The notes beneath the pieces are model-generated. The model made no database searches, had not been told where the DNA came from, and worked only from the letters and a program-made list of their open reading frames with translations. Position numbers and translations under genes: made by a program. From positions 48,395 to 112,394 of the forward strand of contig JAGTTR010000012.1 of assembly GCA_018223385.1 (NCBI GenBank): a DNA stretch of 64,000 bases. Reading direction: 5' to 3'. The DNA is from Oscillospiraceae bacterium Marseille-Q3528. Lineage in GTDB: Bacteria > Bacillota > Clostridia > Lachnospirales > Lachnospiraceae. Shown here in pieces: positions 34,170-42,211 of this stretch (the stretch's first letter is position 1; each line of letters starts with the position of its first letter).

Positions 34170-35279
34170 TCAGGCCTCGTACACGATGTAGCGGTATTTT
34201 TTCAGCAGAAGCACGGCATTGTCGCAGGCTTCCTGCTCGTAGAATTCAATGCGCAGCACGCCCTCCTCGAAAGAGCGGTTGTGGATGATGCCAATATTTT
34301 TGATGCTGATGCGGTTGGCTGCCAGAATGGTGGCAATGGCTGCGATTCCGCCCGCCTCATCGATGATGTCACAGTACAGGGCGAAGGCTTTTTTGATGGG
34401 GCCTGCGGAGGTGCCGGGAATGGAATCCCGATAGTCTCTGGATGCCTCAAACAGATCGTAAATGCCCTGTTCGTTGTGCTCATGTATCATCTTCCGGATA
34501 TCCGTCATATACTGGATATAGCGATCCAGCATTTCCTCGATGGGGCCGCCATTCAACGCACAGATCTGCTGCCACATGACAGGGGAGGAGGAGGCGATCC
34601 GGGTGATGTCCTTGAAGCCGCCTGCGGCGATGGTCTTCATTTTCTCATCGGGAGAATCAGAATCGTGCACCACGTTCACCAGACCTGCGGCGATGAGGTG
34701 GGGCAGATGACTGACCGCCGCCACGATGTGGTCGTGTTCCTCTGCTTTCACAGTGAGAGGGATGGCGCCCAGGGATGCCACCAGCTGTTCCATATCGGCC
34801 ACCACATCCCGGGGTACGTCAGCCTCGGGGGTGAGGATATAGTAGGCATTTTCGATCAGGTGGTCGGAGGAATGGCGGTAACCGCTTTTCTCCGAGCCCG
34901 CCATGGGATGTCCGCCGATGAACCGGTCGGTGAGCCCTAGCTGCAGCGCCGTCTCATGGATGGGGGACTTGACGCTGCCCACATCGGTGAGGATGGCGCC
35001 GGGCTGTAATACATCGGCCAGCTGTGCCAGATAGGTGTTGTTGTAGTCCACCGGCGTACACAAAAACACCAGATCACAGGAGGCGAATGCCGGGGCAAAG
35101 CCGTCCTCAGTGCGGTTGCAGGCGGTGGTGATGACACCCTCAGACAGGGACTGGGTCAGATTGTCCGGGTTCGCATCAAAGGCGGTGATGGCCATATCCG
35201 GGTAAAACTTGCGGATGGCCCGGGCAATGGAGCCGCCGATGAGCCCCAGCCCGATAAAACCAATATGATGAAATCTCAT
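34170..35279 (-). CDS. tyrA: prephenate dehydrogenase with C-terminal ACT domain
   Basis: A 369-residue enzyme that makes 4-hydroxyphenylpyruvate for tyrosine. The NAD-binding GLGLIGGSIARAIR is at the N-terminus, then DVGSVKSPIHE and FIGGHPMAGSEKSG. The last ~70 residues (GGIAAIATILAANRISIKNIGI) are an ACT domain, the likely tyrosine feedback site. The ATG directly abuts the aroF stop codon (TAAATG). Confidence 0.95.
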   Translation of the reverse strand: MRFHHIGFIGLGLIGGSIARAIRKFYPDMAITAFDANPDNLTQSLSEGVITTACNRTEDGFAPAFASCDLVFLCTPVDYNNTYLAQLADVLQPGAILTDVGSVKSPIHETALQLGLTDRFIGGHPMAGSEKSGYRHSSDHLIENAYYILTPEADVPRDVVADMEQLVASLGAIPLTVKAEEHDHIVAAVSHLPHLIAAGLVNVVHDSDSPDEKMKTIAAGGFKDITRIASSSPVMWQQICALNGGPIEEMLDRYIQYMTDIRKMIHEHNEQGIYDLFEASRDYRDSIPGTSAGPIKKAFALYCDIIDEAGGIAAIATILAANRISIKNIGIIHNRSFEEGVLRIEFYEQEACDNAVLLLKKYRYIVYEA

Positions 35280-36293
35280 TTAAAAGTTCCTTCCTGCCAG
35301 TTTTGCGTAAGGGCGCAGCTCCTCGGTCAGAGCGGCGAACTGCTCATGGGTCAGAGACTGGGGGCCGTCGGACAGGGCGCAGGCCGGGTTGTTGTGCACC
35401 TCGATCATGAGACCGTCCGCCCCGCAGGCAATGGCTGCCCGGGACAGGGGTGCAATGTAGCTGCGCACACCGGAGGCGTGGCTGGGGTCTACGAGGATGG
35501 GCAGGTGGGTTCTGGCCCGGAGTACCGGTACGGCACTGATATCCAGCGTGTTTCTCGTGGATGTCTCAAAGGTACGGATGCCGCGCTCGCACAGCACCAC
35601 GTTGGGATTGCCCTCTGCCACAATGTATTCTGCCGCGTTGAGCCACTCATCGATGGTGGCGGACATGCCGCGCTTTAACATGACCGGAAGCCCGGACTGG
35701 CCGGCTTCTTTTAACAGGTTGAAGTTCTGCATGTTTCTCGTACCGATCTGGATCATGTCCACGTATTTCACAGCGGCGTTGATGGATTCGGTGCCGATGA
35801 CCTCACAGATGGTGGCAAGACCGGTGATCTCTCCGGCTTCTTTCATGTATTTCAGTCCTTCTTCCTCCAGCCCCTGGAAAGAGTAGGGGGAGGTGCGGGG
35901 CTTGTAAGCGCCGCCGCGCAGGATGGTGGCACCGGCTTCCTTCACGGCCATGGCGGTGTTGATGAGCTGATCTCTGGATTCAATGGCGCAGGGGCCGGCC
36001 ATGATGGTCAGGGTATCCGGGCCGATCTCCGTGTTCTTCACCTTGACCCGGGTGGGCTCCGGATGGAATTTCCTGTTCGTCAGCTTGTAGGACTCGGTGA
36101 CGGCCACGATCTTGTCCACTTCCGGGAAGATCTCCAGATTCTGTCCGGACAGACGGGTCTTGTCGCCCACCACGCCGATGATGGTCACTTCCTCGCCGGT
36201 GGACAGATGGGCGGACAGGCCTTTGGATTTGACTACATTTACAACCGCATCTACAGATTCTTTCGATGCGTGGGGTTTCATTACAATAATCAT
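35280..36293 (-). CDS. aroF: 3-deoxy-7-phosphoheptulonate synthase (AroF, type I-beta)
   Basis: A 337-residue enzyme starting the shikimate pathway from PEP and erythrose-4-phosphate. Residues 1-70 are the ferredoxin-like regulatory domain (MIIVMKPHASKESVDAVVN). The barrel follows with IMAGPCAIESRDQL, LRGGAYKPRTSPYSFQG, IQIGTRNMQNFNLL, and VDPSHASGVR. First gene of a compact aromatic operon with two promoter candidates upstream. Confidence 0.96.
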   Translation of the reverse strand: MIIVMKPHASKESVDAVVNVVKSKGLSAHLSTGEEVTIIGVVGDKTRLSGQNLEIFPEVDKIVAVTESYKLTNRKFHPEPTRVKVKNTEIGPDTLTIMAGPCAIESRDQLINTAMAVKEAGATILRGGAYKPRTSPYSFQGLEEEGLKYMKEAGEITGLATICEVIGTESINAAVKYVDMIQIGTRNMQNFNLLKEAGQSGLPVMLKRGMSATIDEWLNAAEYIVAEGNPNVVLCERGIRTFETSTRNTLDISAVPVLRARTHLPILVDPSHASGVRSYIAPLSRAAIACGADGLMIEVHNNPACALSDGPQSLTHEQFAALTEELRPYAKLAGRNF

Positions 36294-36325
36294 AGGTAAC
36301 TCTCCATTCTTTTTCCGTATTTTCT

Positions 36326-36385
36326 ATTGTATCGTGTAACAGATGCTCTGTCAATTACTATAATGCTTCAACGCGTTGAAGTCAA
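36326..36385 (-). promoter_or_regulatory. two promoters for the aro operon, one enclosing a 16-bp palindrome
   Basis: On the minus strand, the proximal promoter is TTGACA-17-TACAAT (-10 at 36326). The distal one is TTGACT-17-TATAGT (-35 at 36380-36385, -10 at 36357-36362), and its spacer contains most of the perfect palindrome CTTCAACGCGTTGAAG (36366-36381). The CG-centred symmetry is typical of LacI-type operators, but the regulator is unknown. Confidence 0.65.
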
Positions 36386-36516
36386 GAAGAAAATGAAAAA
36401 ACAGAGAAAATGAGGAAAAGGTGTGAGAAAATGCCGATAAATCCGGCTGTTTTGTCAAAAGAGACAGAGGAATTCAAAAAAAGAAAAAATAAAGTTGTGA
36501 TATTTACATAAAATAC

Positions 36517-36545
36517 TTGTAAATTTTCGAAAATTTTAGTAGAAT
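36517..36545 (+). promoter_or_regulatory. promoter of the EF-G paralog with a 16-bp palindrome in the spacer
   Basis: TTGTAA-17-TAGAAT. The spacer and part of the -35 hold the perfect palindrome AAATTTTCGAAAATTT (36521-36536), a possible operator or bend. Confidence 0.55.
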
Positions 36546-36589
36546 ATACACATGGGGTAACTAAAATAATTGCATTGGAGGAATTCATT

Positions 36590-38668
36590 ATGAACACTTA
36601 CACGACAGACAAGATTCGCAATGTGGTACTTCTGGGACACGGTGGCAGCGGCAAGACCAGCCTGACAGAGGCAATGGCTTATGTGTCCGGTTATATTACA
36701 AGATTAGGTAAGATCACAGACGGCAATACCATCAGTGATTATGATAAAGAAGAGATCAAGAGAAAGTTTTCCATCAGCACATCCGTGGTTCCCATTGAAT
36801 GGAAGGATTACAAGATCAACATTCTGGACACCCCGGGCTATTTCGACTTCGTGGGCGAAGCGGAGGAAGCCGTGGCGGCTGCAGATGCGGCAGTCATCGT
36901 TGTATCCGGTAAGGCCGGTGTGGAAGTGGGTACCGAGAAGGCATGGGAGCTGTGTGAGAAATATAAGCTGCCGAGAATGTTCTTCGTATCCGAGATGGAT
37001 GTGGACCATGCCAGCTTCCGGGCAGTGGTGGAGCGTCTGACAGAGCTGTACGGCAAGAAGATCGCTCCGTTCTATCAGCCCATCCGTGAGAACGAGAAGT
37101 TTGTGGGCTATATCAATGTTATGAAAATGGCAGGAAGAAGATTTACCGGAATCGGCACGAGAGAAGAGTGCGACATCCCGGATTATTGCCGTGACAATCT
37201 GGATATCTGCCGGGAGGCCATGATGGATGCCGTTGCCGAGACCAGTGAAGAATTCATGGAGCGGTACTTTGCAGGGGATGAGTTCTCTGTCAGCGAGATC
37301 CGCGCAGCCATGACCTTCAATGTGAATGACGGCAGCATCGTTCCGGTTTCCATGGGTTCCAGCACCGAGCTGCGCAACATCCACAACCTGCTGAACGATA
37401 TCGTGGAGCTGTTCCCCAGCCCGGATAAGAGAGAATGCGCAGGCGTGAACATGAAGACCAACGAGATTTTCCAGGCGAACTACGATTTCTCCAAGGCAAA
37501 ATCCGCATATATTTTCAAGACCATCGTTGACCCGTTCATCGGTAAATATTCCCTCATGAAGATCTGCTCCGGCGTCATCAAGTCTGATGACACGATCTAT
37601 GATGTGGATAAGGAAAATGAGGAGAAGATCAGCAAGCTTTACGTCTTAAGAGGCAATAAGCCGGAAGAGGTGAAGGAGCTGCATGCAGGCGATATCGGTG
37701 CCATTGCCAAGCTGACGGCAGCCAGAACCGGCGACACGCTGGCAACCAAGGCATCCCCGGTGCGCTATGGCAAGACCGAGATTTCCACACCTTATACATA
37801 CAAGCGCTACACTGCCAAGAATAAGGGCGATGAGGATAAGATTTCCCAGGCGCTGACGAAGATGATGCATGAGGATCTGACTTTAAAGAGCGTGAACGAT
37901 TCTGAGAACCGTCAGACACTCCTCTACGGTATGGGCGATCAGCAGCTGGATGTGATAGTGAGCAAGCTTCTGGACAAATATAAAGTAGAGATCGAGCTGA
38001 GCAAGCCCAGAGTGGCTTTCCGGGAGACCATCCGCAAGAAAGCAGATGTGGAATACAAGTATAAGAAGCAGTCCGGCGGCCATGGACAGTACGGCCATGT
38101 CAAGATGACCTTCGAGCCCTCCGGCGATCTGGATACCCCTTATGTATTCGATCAGATCGTGGTCGGCGGTGCGGTGCCGAAGAACTACTTCCCGGCAGTA
38201 GAAAAGGGCGTACAGGAATCTGTGCAGAAGGGACCGCTGGCAGGCTACCCGGTGGTGGGTGTGAAGGCAGTGCTTTATGATGGTTCCTATCATCCGGTAG
38301 ATTCCTCTGAGATGGCGTTCAAGACCGCGGCTTCCCAGGCGTTCAAGAAAGGCTTTATGGAAGCATCCCCGGTGCTTCTGGAGCCCATCGTATCTTTGAA
38401 GGTGATCGTTCCGGACAGTTATACCGGTGACGTTATGGGTGATCTGAACAAGAGACGTGGCCGTGTGCTTGGTATGACGCCGGTGGCAGGCGGCAAGCAG
38501 GTCGTGGAAGCTGATGTGCCGATGATGGAGCTGTACGGCTACTGCACAGAGCTCCGTTCCATGACCGGCGGCAGAGGAAGCTATTCCTATGAGTTTGCCC
38601 GTTACGAGCAGGCGCCTGCGGATGTGCAGCAGAAAGAAATCGATGCGAGAGCTGCCGGAGAAGAATAG
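36590..38668 (+). CDS. elongation factor G-like GTPase (EF-G paralog)
   Basis: A 692-residue protein with all five EF-G domains: P-loop GHGGSGKTSL at 16-25, effector region KRKFSISTS, G3 DTPGYFDF near 80-87, then domains II-V with the HGQYGHVKM and GGRGSYSYEF segments typical of EF-G. Two features differ from translational EF-G: the catalytic His after DTPG is Tyr, and the guanine-specificity motif NKxD is SEMD (134-137). It is a stand-alone gene, not in the rpsL-rpsG-fusA cluster, so it is a paralog. GGAGG precedes the ATG at 36590. Confidence 0.85.
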   Translation: MNTYTTDKIRNVVLLGHGGSGKTSLTEAMAYVSGYITRLGKITDGNTISDYDKEEIKRKFSISTSVVPIEWKDYKINILDTPGYFDFVGEAEEAVAAADAAVIVVSGKAGVEVGTEKAWELCEKYKLPRMFFVSEMDVDHASFRAVVERLTELYGKKIAPFYQPIRENEKFVGYINVMKMAGRRFTGIGTREECDIPDYCRDNLDICREAMMDAVAETSEEFMERYFAGDEFSVSEIRAAMTFNVNDGSIVPVSMGSSTELRNIHNLLNDIVELFPSPDKRECAGVNMKTNEIFQANYDFSKAKSAYIFKTIVDPFIGKYSLMKICSGVIKSDDTIYDVDKENEEKISKLYVLRGNKPEEVKELHAGDIGAIAKLTAARTGDTLATKASPVRYGKTEISTPYTYKRYTAKNKGDEDKISQALTKMMHEDLTLKSVNDSENRQTLLYGMGDQQLDVIVSKLLDKYKVEIELSKPRVAFRETIRKKADVEYKYKKQSGGHGQYGHVKMTFEPSGDLDTPYVFDQIVVGGAVPKNYFPAVEKGVQESVQKGPLAGYPVVGVKAVLYDGSYHPVDSSEMAFKTAASQAFKKGFMEASPVLLEPIVSLKVIVPDSYTGDVMGDLNKRRGRVLGMTPVAGGKQVVEADVPMMELYGYCTELRSMTGGRGSYSYEFARYEQAPADVQQKEIDARAAGEE

Positions 38669-38710
38669 TCATTAAAAAGTATAAATTAGCAACATTGGGC
38701 TGAAAATATA

Positions 38711-38762
38711 GGAGAGGCCGTGTGATCGTCAGGAAGAGACGGTTGCGCGGTCTCTTTTTTGT
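38711..38762 (+). terminator. terminator after the EF-G paralog
   Basis: AGAGGCCGTGTG...CGTC pairs imperfectly with GACG...GCGCGGTCTCT and ends in TTTTTT. Confidence 0.75.
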
Positions 38763-38788
38763 AAACGGAGATTACTGGATTTGAAAGT

Positions 38789-38828
38789 AAAAATAATCAA
38801 AAATAGTTAAAAATAACCACAAATAGTC
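38789..38828 (+). repeat. four tandem 10-bp units upstream of fruK (candidate operator)
   Basis: AAAAATAATC, AAAAATAGTT, AAAAATAACC and ACAAATAGTC follow one another without gap, in step with the DNA helix. DeoR-family regulators commonly bind direct repeats of this kind, and a DeoR-type gene ends this locus. A TATAAT-like -10 lies near 38894. Confidence 0.5.
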
Positions 38829-38936
38829 AAATTCAACAAAAACAACTGCTTATATTTGTGAATTAGTTTGATTGATTTTGACTGAGGATGATTATATAAT
38901 GAAAACAGAATCAAGAGAAGAAAGGAACGAAGCCTT

Positions 38937-39854
38937 ATGATTTATACGGTAACGTTTAATCCGTCCCTGGATTATATCGTGTCAGTGCCGGAGTTTCAGC
39001 TGGGGCTGACCAACCGGACGAAGGAAGAGCTTTTGCTTCCGGGTGGAAAAGGAATCAATGTCTCCACTGTACTGCAGAATCTCGGGATCAAGAATACGGC
39101 GCTGGGCTTTATCGCCGGATTTGTGGGAGAGGAGATCCGAAGAGAAGTGGAGGATCTGGGTGTGAATGCGGAATTTATTTCCCTGCCACAGGGAATATCC
39201 CGCATCAACCTGAAGCTGCGCTCCGTTGATGGCACGGAGATTAACGGAAACGGCCCGACAATCCCGGCGGCCGCTGTGGAACAGCTTATGGACCGGCTGG
39301 AACGGCTGGAGTCGGGCGATACACTTGTACTGGCAGGAAGTATTCCTTCCTCAATGCCGGATGACATTTATCGGCAGATAATGGAACAGCTGGCCGGAAA
39401 GGGCGTTTACATTGCTGTGGATGCCACAAAGGATCTGCTTCTCAATGTGCTGGAGCTGCATCCGTTTCTTATTAAGCCCAACAATCATGAGCTGGGTGAG
39501 ATCTTCGGAGTGGAATTACAGGACAGGGCGTCTGTGGTGCCTTACGCGAAGAAGCTGCAGGAGAAAGGCGCTGTCAATGTGCTGGTGTCCATGGCAGAGA
39601 AGGGTGCTGTCCTTCTGGCGGAGGATGGACATATTTATGAGGCAGAGGTGCCTAAAGGTACACTGGTCAACGGCGTAGGCGCCGGAGATTCCATGGTGGC
39701 CGGATTTCTGGCCGGATGTATGGAAGGCGGCGGTTATGCACATGCTTTTCGTATGGGACTGGCTGCAGGCAGTGCAAGCGCCTTTTCCGAACGTCTGGCA
39801 ACAAAAGAAGAGATTGAAAACGTCTATCGCACCTGCGAAGTATGGAGGAAATAA
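38937..39854 (+). CDS. fruK: 1-phosphofructokinase
   Basis: A 305-residue PfkB-type kinase that converts fructose-1-phosphate to fructose-1,6-bisphosphate. Motifs are MIYTVTFNPSLDYIV at the start, LPGGKGINVSTVLQNLG, IKPNNHELGEIFG, and the catalytic GVGAGDSMVAGFLAG. First gene of the fructose PTS operon; fruA begins 3 bases after its stop. Confidence 0.96.
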   Translation: MIYTVTFNPSLDYIVSVPEFQLGLTNRTKEELLLPGGKGINVSTVLQNLGIKNTALGFIAGFVGEEIRREVEDLGVNAEFISLPQGISRINLKLRSVDGTEINGNGPTIPAAAVEQLMDRLERLESGDTLVLAGSIPSSMPDDIYRQIMEQLAGKGVYIAVDATKDLLLNVLELHPFLIKPNNHELGEIFGVELQDRASVVPYAKKLQEKGAVNVLVSMAEKGAVLLAEDGHIYEAEVPKGTLVNGVGAGDSMVAGFLAGCMEGGGYAHAFRMGLAAGSASAFSERLATKEEIENVYRTCEVWRK

Positions 39855-39856
39855 TC

Positions 39857-41833
39857 ATGAAGATTACAGAGTTACTGGATAAGAGAAGTATATCGCTGGA
39901 TGCGGCGCCTGCCAGCAAATCCGAGGCGCTGGATCTGGCGGTGGAGCTGATGGCAGCCGGCGGCAAGCTGTCTGATGTGGAAGCATACCGCAGACAGGTG
40001 TATGCACGAGAAGAGGAGAGCACCACCGGCATCGGCGAAGGTATTGCCATCCCGCACGGGAAATGTGATGCGGTAAAGAAGCCCGGCCTGGCAGCCATGG
40101 TCATCCGTGACGGCGTGGACTTTGATTCCCTGGACGGTGAGCCGGTGACACTTTTATTCCTTATCGCGGCGCCGAACACAAAAGACAATGTACATTTGGA
40201 TGTGCTGAGCAAGCTTTCTGTGCTCATGATGGATGAAGCGTTTTCTGCGTCCTTAAGAAACGCCGAAACAGTAGAACAATTTCTTTCGATCATTGATCAG
40301 GCTGATGAGGATCAGGCAGATATTGATGAGCGTCTGGCAGCCGGAACAGAGAAAAACGGGAACACTGTGCAGACTGATGAAGCGAGTGGTGCTGCAATGG
40401 CAGAGGGCACGGATGCCCAGGCTCCCAGGCTTCTGGCAGTCACCTCCTGTCCTACCGGTATTGCCCATACCTATATGGCAGCCGAAGGCCTGGAAAAGGC
40501 AGCAAGATCCAGAGGCTGGCATATCAAGGTAGAGACAAGAGGATCTGCAGGCGCCAAGAACGTGCTGACAGAGCAGGAAATTGCGGAAGCGGACTGCATC
40601 ATCGTGGCGGCAGATGCCCAGGTGCCCATGGATCGGTTTGATGGCAAACGGGTCATTGAGTGCCAGGTGTCTGACGGTATCAGCAAGGCAGATGAACTGC
40701 TGGAGCAGGCAGCTGCAGGAACGGTGCCGATATACCGCGCAGCCGCAGGCAGCATCTCCTCTTCTGCGCAGAAGAACGGCAAATCCGGCAGCGTAGGTCA
40801 CCAGATCTATGTGCAGCTGATGAACGGCGTTTCCCATATGCTCCCCTTCGTGGTGGGCGGTGGTATCCTGATTGCCATTGCATTCCTGATCGACGGCTTC
40901 AGTGTGGACATGAATGCCCTGCCGCTGGATCAGCGATCCAACTTTGGTTCCATCACGCCGGTGGCAGCCTGGTGTAAAAATGTGGGTGGCCTGGCCTTCA
41001 ACTTTATGCTTCCGGTGCTGGCTGGATTTATCGCCATGGCCATCGGTGACCGTCCGGCGCTGGCAGTAGGCTTTGTGGGCGGTATCATTGCCTATCAGGG
41101 CAAATCCGGATTCCTGGGAGCGCTGGCGGCAGGTTTCCTGGCAGGTTATGTGATCTTGGGCTTAAGGAAACTGTGCAGCCGCCTGCCGGAAGCCCTGGAA
41201 AAAATTGCACCGGTGCTCATTTATCCTGTGGTGGGTGTGCTGGTCATCGGTCTGGCCATGAGCTTTGTGGTGGAGCCTGTGATGGGCACTGTCAATATGG
41301 CACTGAACCAGGGATTAAGCAGTATGGGCGGTACCAACAAGGTTATTCTCGGATTCGTACTGGCAGCTATGATGGCTGTTGATATGGGCGGTCCGTTTAA
41401 TAAGGCAGCTTACGTGTTCGGGACGGCGGCCATTGCATCCGGCAACTACGATGTGATGGCAGCTGTGATGATCGGCGGTATGACCCCGCCTGTTGCCATC
41501 GCTCTGGCAACCATGTTATTTAAGAAAAAATTCACGAAAGAGGAGCGGGATGCAGGCCCCACCAACTTCATCATGGGTCTGGCCTTTATTACAGAGGGTG
41601 CTATTCCCTTTGCTGCATCCGATCCGGTGCATGTGCTTCCGGCCTGCCTCATCGGTTCCGGTGTGGCCGGTGCCATGAGCATGCTGTTTGACTGCACCCT
41701 GATGGCTCCCCACGGTGGTATTTTTGTATTCCCGGTAATGGGCAATCCGCTGTTTTATCTGGTGGCGTTGGTGGTGGGCACAGCCATTTCCACTGTATTG
41801 CTGGGGGTTCTCAAGAAGGACGTAGAATCATAA
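39857..41833 (+). CDS. fruA: fructose-specific PTS enzyme IIABC
   Basis: A 658-residue fused permease. IIA is at about 1-150 with the phospho-His in GIAIPHGKCDAV. A linker leads to IIB at ~190-290, with the phospho-Cys in AVTSCPTGIAHTYMAAEGLE. IIC from ~310 has many hydrophobic segments, including GGGILIAIAFLIDGF and MAVDMGGPFNKAAYVFG. It imports fructose as fructose-1-phosphate for FruK. GGAGG inside the fruK end precedes its ATG. Confidence 0.97.
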   Translation: MKITELLDKRSISLDAAPASKSEALDLAVELMAAGGKLSDVEAYRRQVYAREEESTTGIGEGIAIPHGKCDAVKKPGLAAMVIRDGVDFDSLDGEPVTLLFLIAAPNTKDNVHLDVLSKLSVLMMDEAFSASLRNAETVEQFLSIIDQADEDQADIDERLAAGTEKNGNTVQTDEASGAAMAEGTDAQAPRLLAVTSCPTGIAHTYMAAEGLEKAARSRGWHIKVETRGSAGAKNVLTEQEIAEADCIIVAADAQVPMDRFDGKRVIECQVSDGISKADELLEQAAAGTVPIYRAAAGSISSSAQKNGKSGSVGHQIYVQLMNGVSHMLPFVVGGGILIAIAFLIDGFSVDMNALPLDQRSNFGSITPVAAWCKNVGGLAFNFMLPVLAGFIAMAIGDRPALAVGFVGGIIAYQGKSGFLGALAAGFLAGYVILGLRKLCSRLPEALEKIAPVLIYPVVGVLVIGLAMSFVVEPVMGTVNMALNQGLSSMGGTNKVILGFVLAAMMAVDMGGPFNKAAYVFGTAAIASGNYDVMAAVMIGGMTPPVAIALATMLFKKKFTKEERDAGPTNFIMGLAFITEGAIPFAASDPVHVLPACLIGSGVAGAMSMLFDCTLMAPHGGIFVFPVMGNPLFYLVALVVGTAISTVLLGVLKKDVES

Positions 41834-41905
41834 GAAATAAGCAACTATAACAGGTTAGATAAAAATAGATAATCAATTGATCACAATCAGAAGGGAGAAA
41901 TCATC

Positions 41906-42163
41906 ATGAAAGAATTCAAATATACGATCACAGATCCGGAAGGTATCCACGCAAGACCTGCAGGTGAACTGGTAAAGGCAGCCAAGCAGTTTGCCAGCAC
42001 CATCAAACTGACCAAGGACGGAAAAAGCGGGGACTGCAAGAAGATTTTTGCAGTGATGGGTCTGGCAGTGAAATGCGGACAGGAAGTGACGGTCACCATT
42101 GAGGGAGAGGACGAAGAGGCAGCTTTTGCGTCTATCAGCCAGTTTCTGAAAGACAATATGTAA
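41906..42163 (+). CDS. HPr-like PTS phosphocarrier without Ser46
   Basis: An 85-residue HPr domain. The phospho-acceptor His15 is present (DPEGIHARPAGELV). The regulatory Ser46 of Gram-positive HPr is replaced: the segment reads CKKIFAVMGL where typical HPr has LKSIMGVMSL. HPr kinase should therefore be unable to modify it, and it should not act as a CcpA co-repressor. It lies between fruA and an enzyme I gene, 72 bp after fruA, suggesting a dedicated fructose phosphorelay. Confidence 0.92.
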   Translation: MKEFKYTITDPEGIHARPAGELVKAAKQFASTIKLTKDGKSGDCKKIFAVMGLAVKCGQEVTVTIEGEDEEAAFASISQFLKDNM

Positions 42164-42211
42164 ATATACGGACGATCTCAAGAGTAAAATGGGACATGGA
42201 GGGAACCATTC

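Noticed and set aside
36590..38668. EF-G paralog as a tetracycline ribosomal protection protein
   Set aside because: The sequence follows EF-G-like paralogs with DTPGY, not the Tet(M)/Tet(O) pattern as I know it, and no tet-type leader precedes it.
38789..38828. Tandem repeats considered as a CRISPR array
   Set aside because: Units are 10 bp with no spacers and no cas genes nearby.
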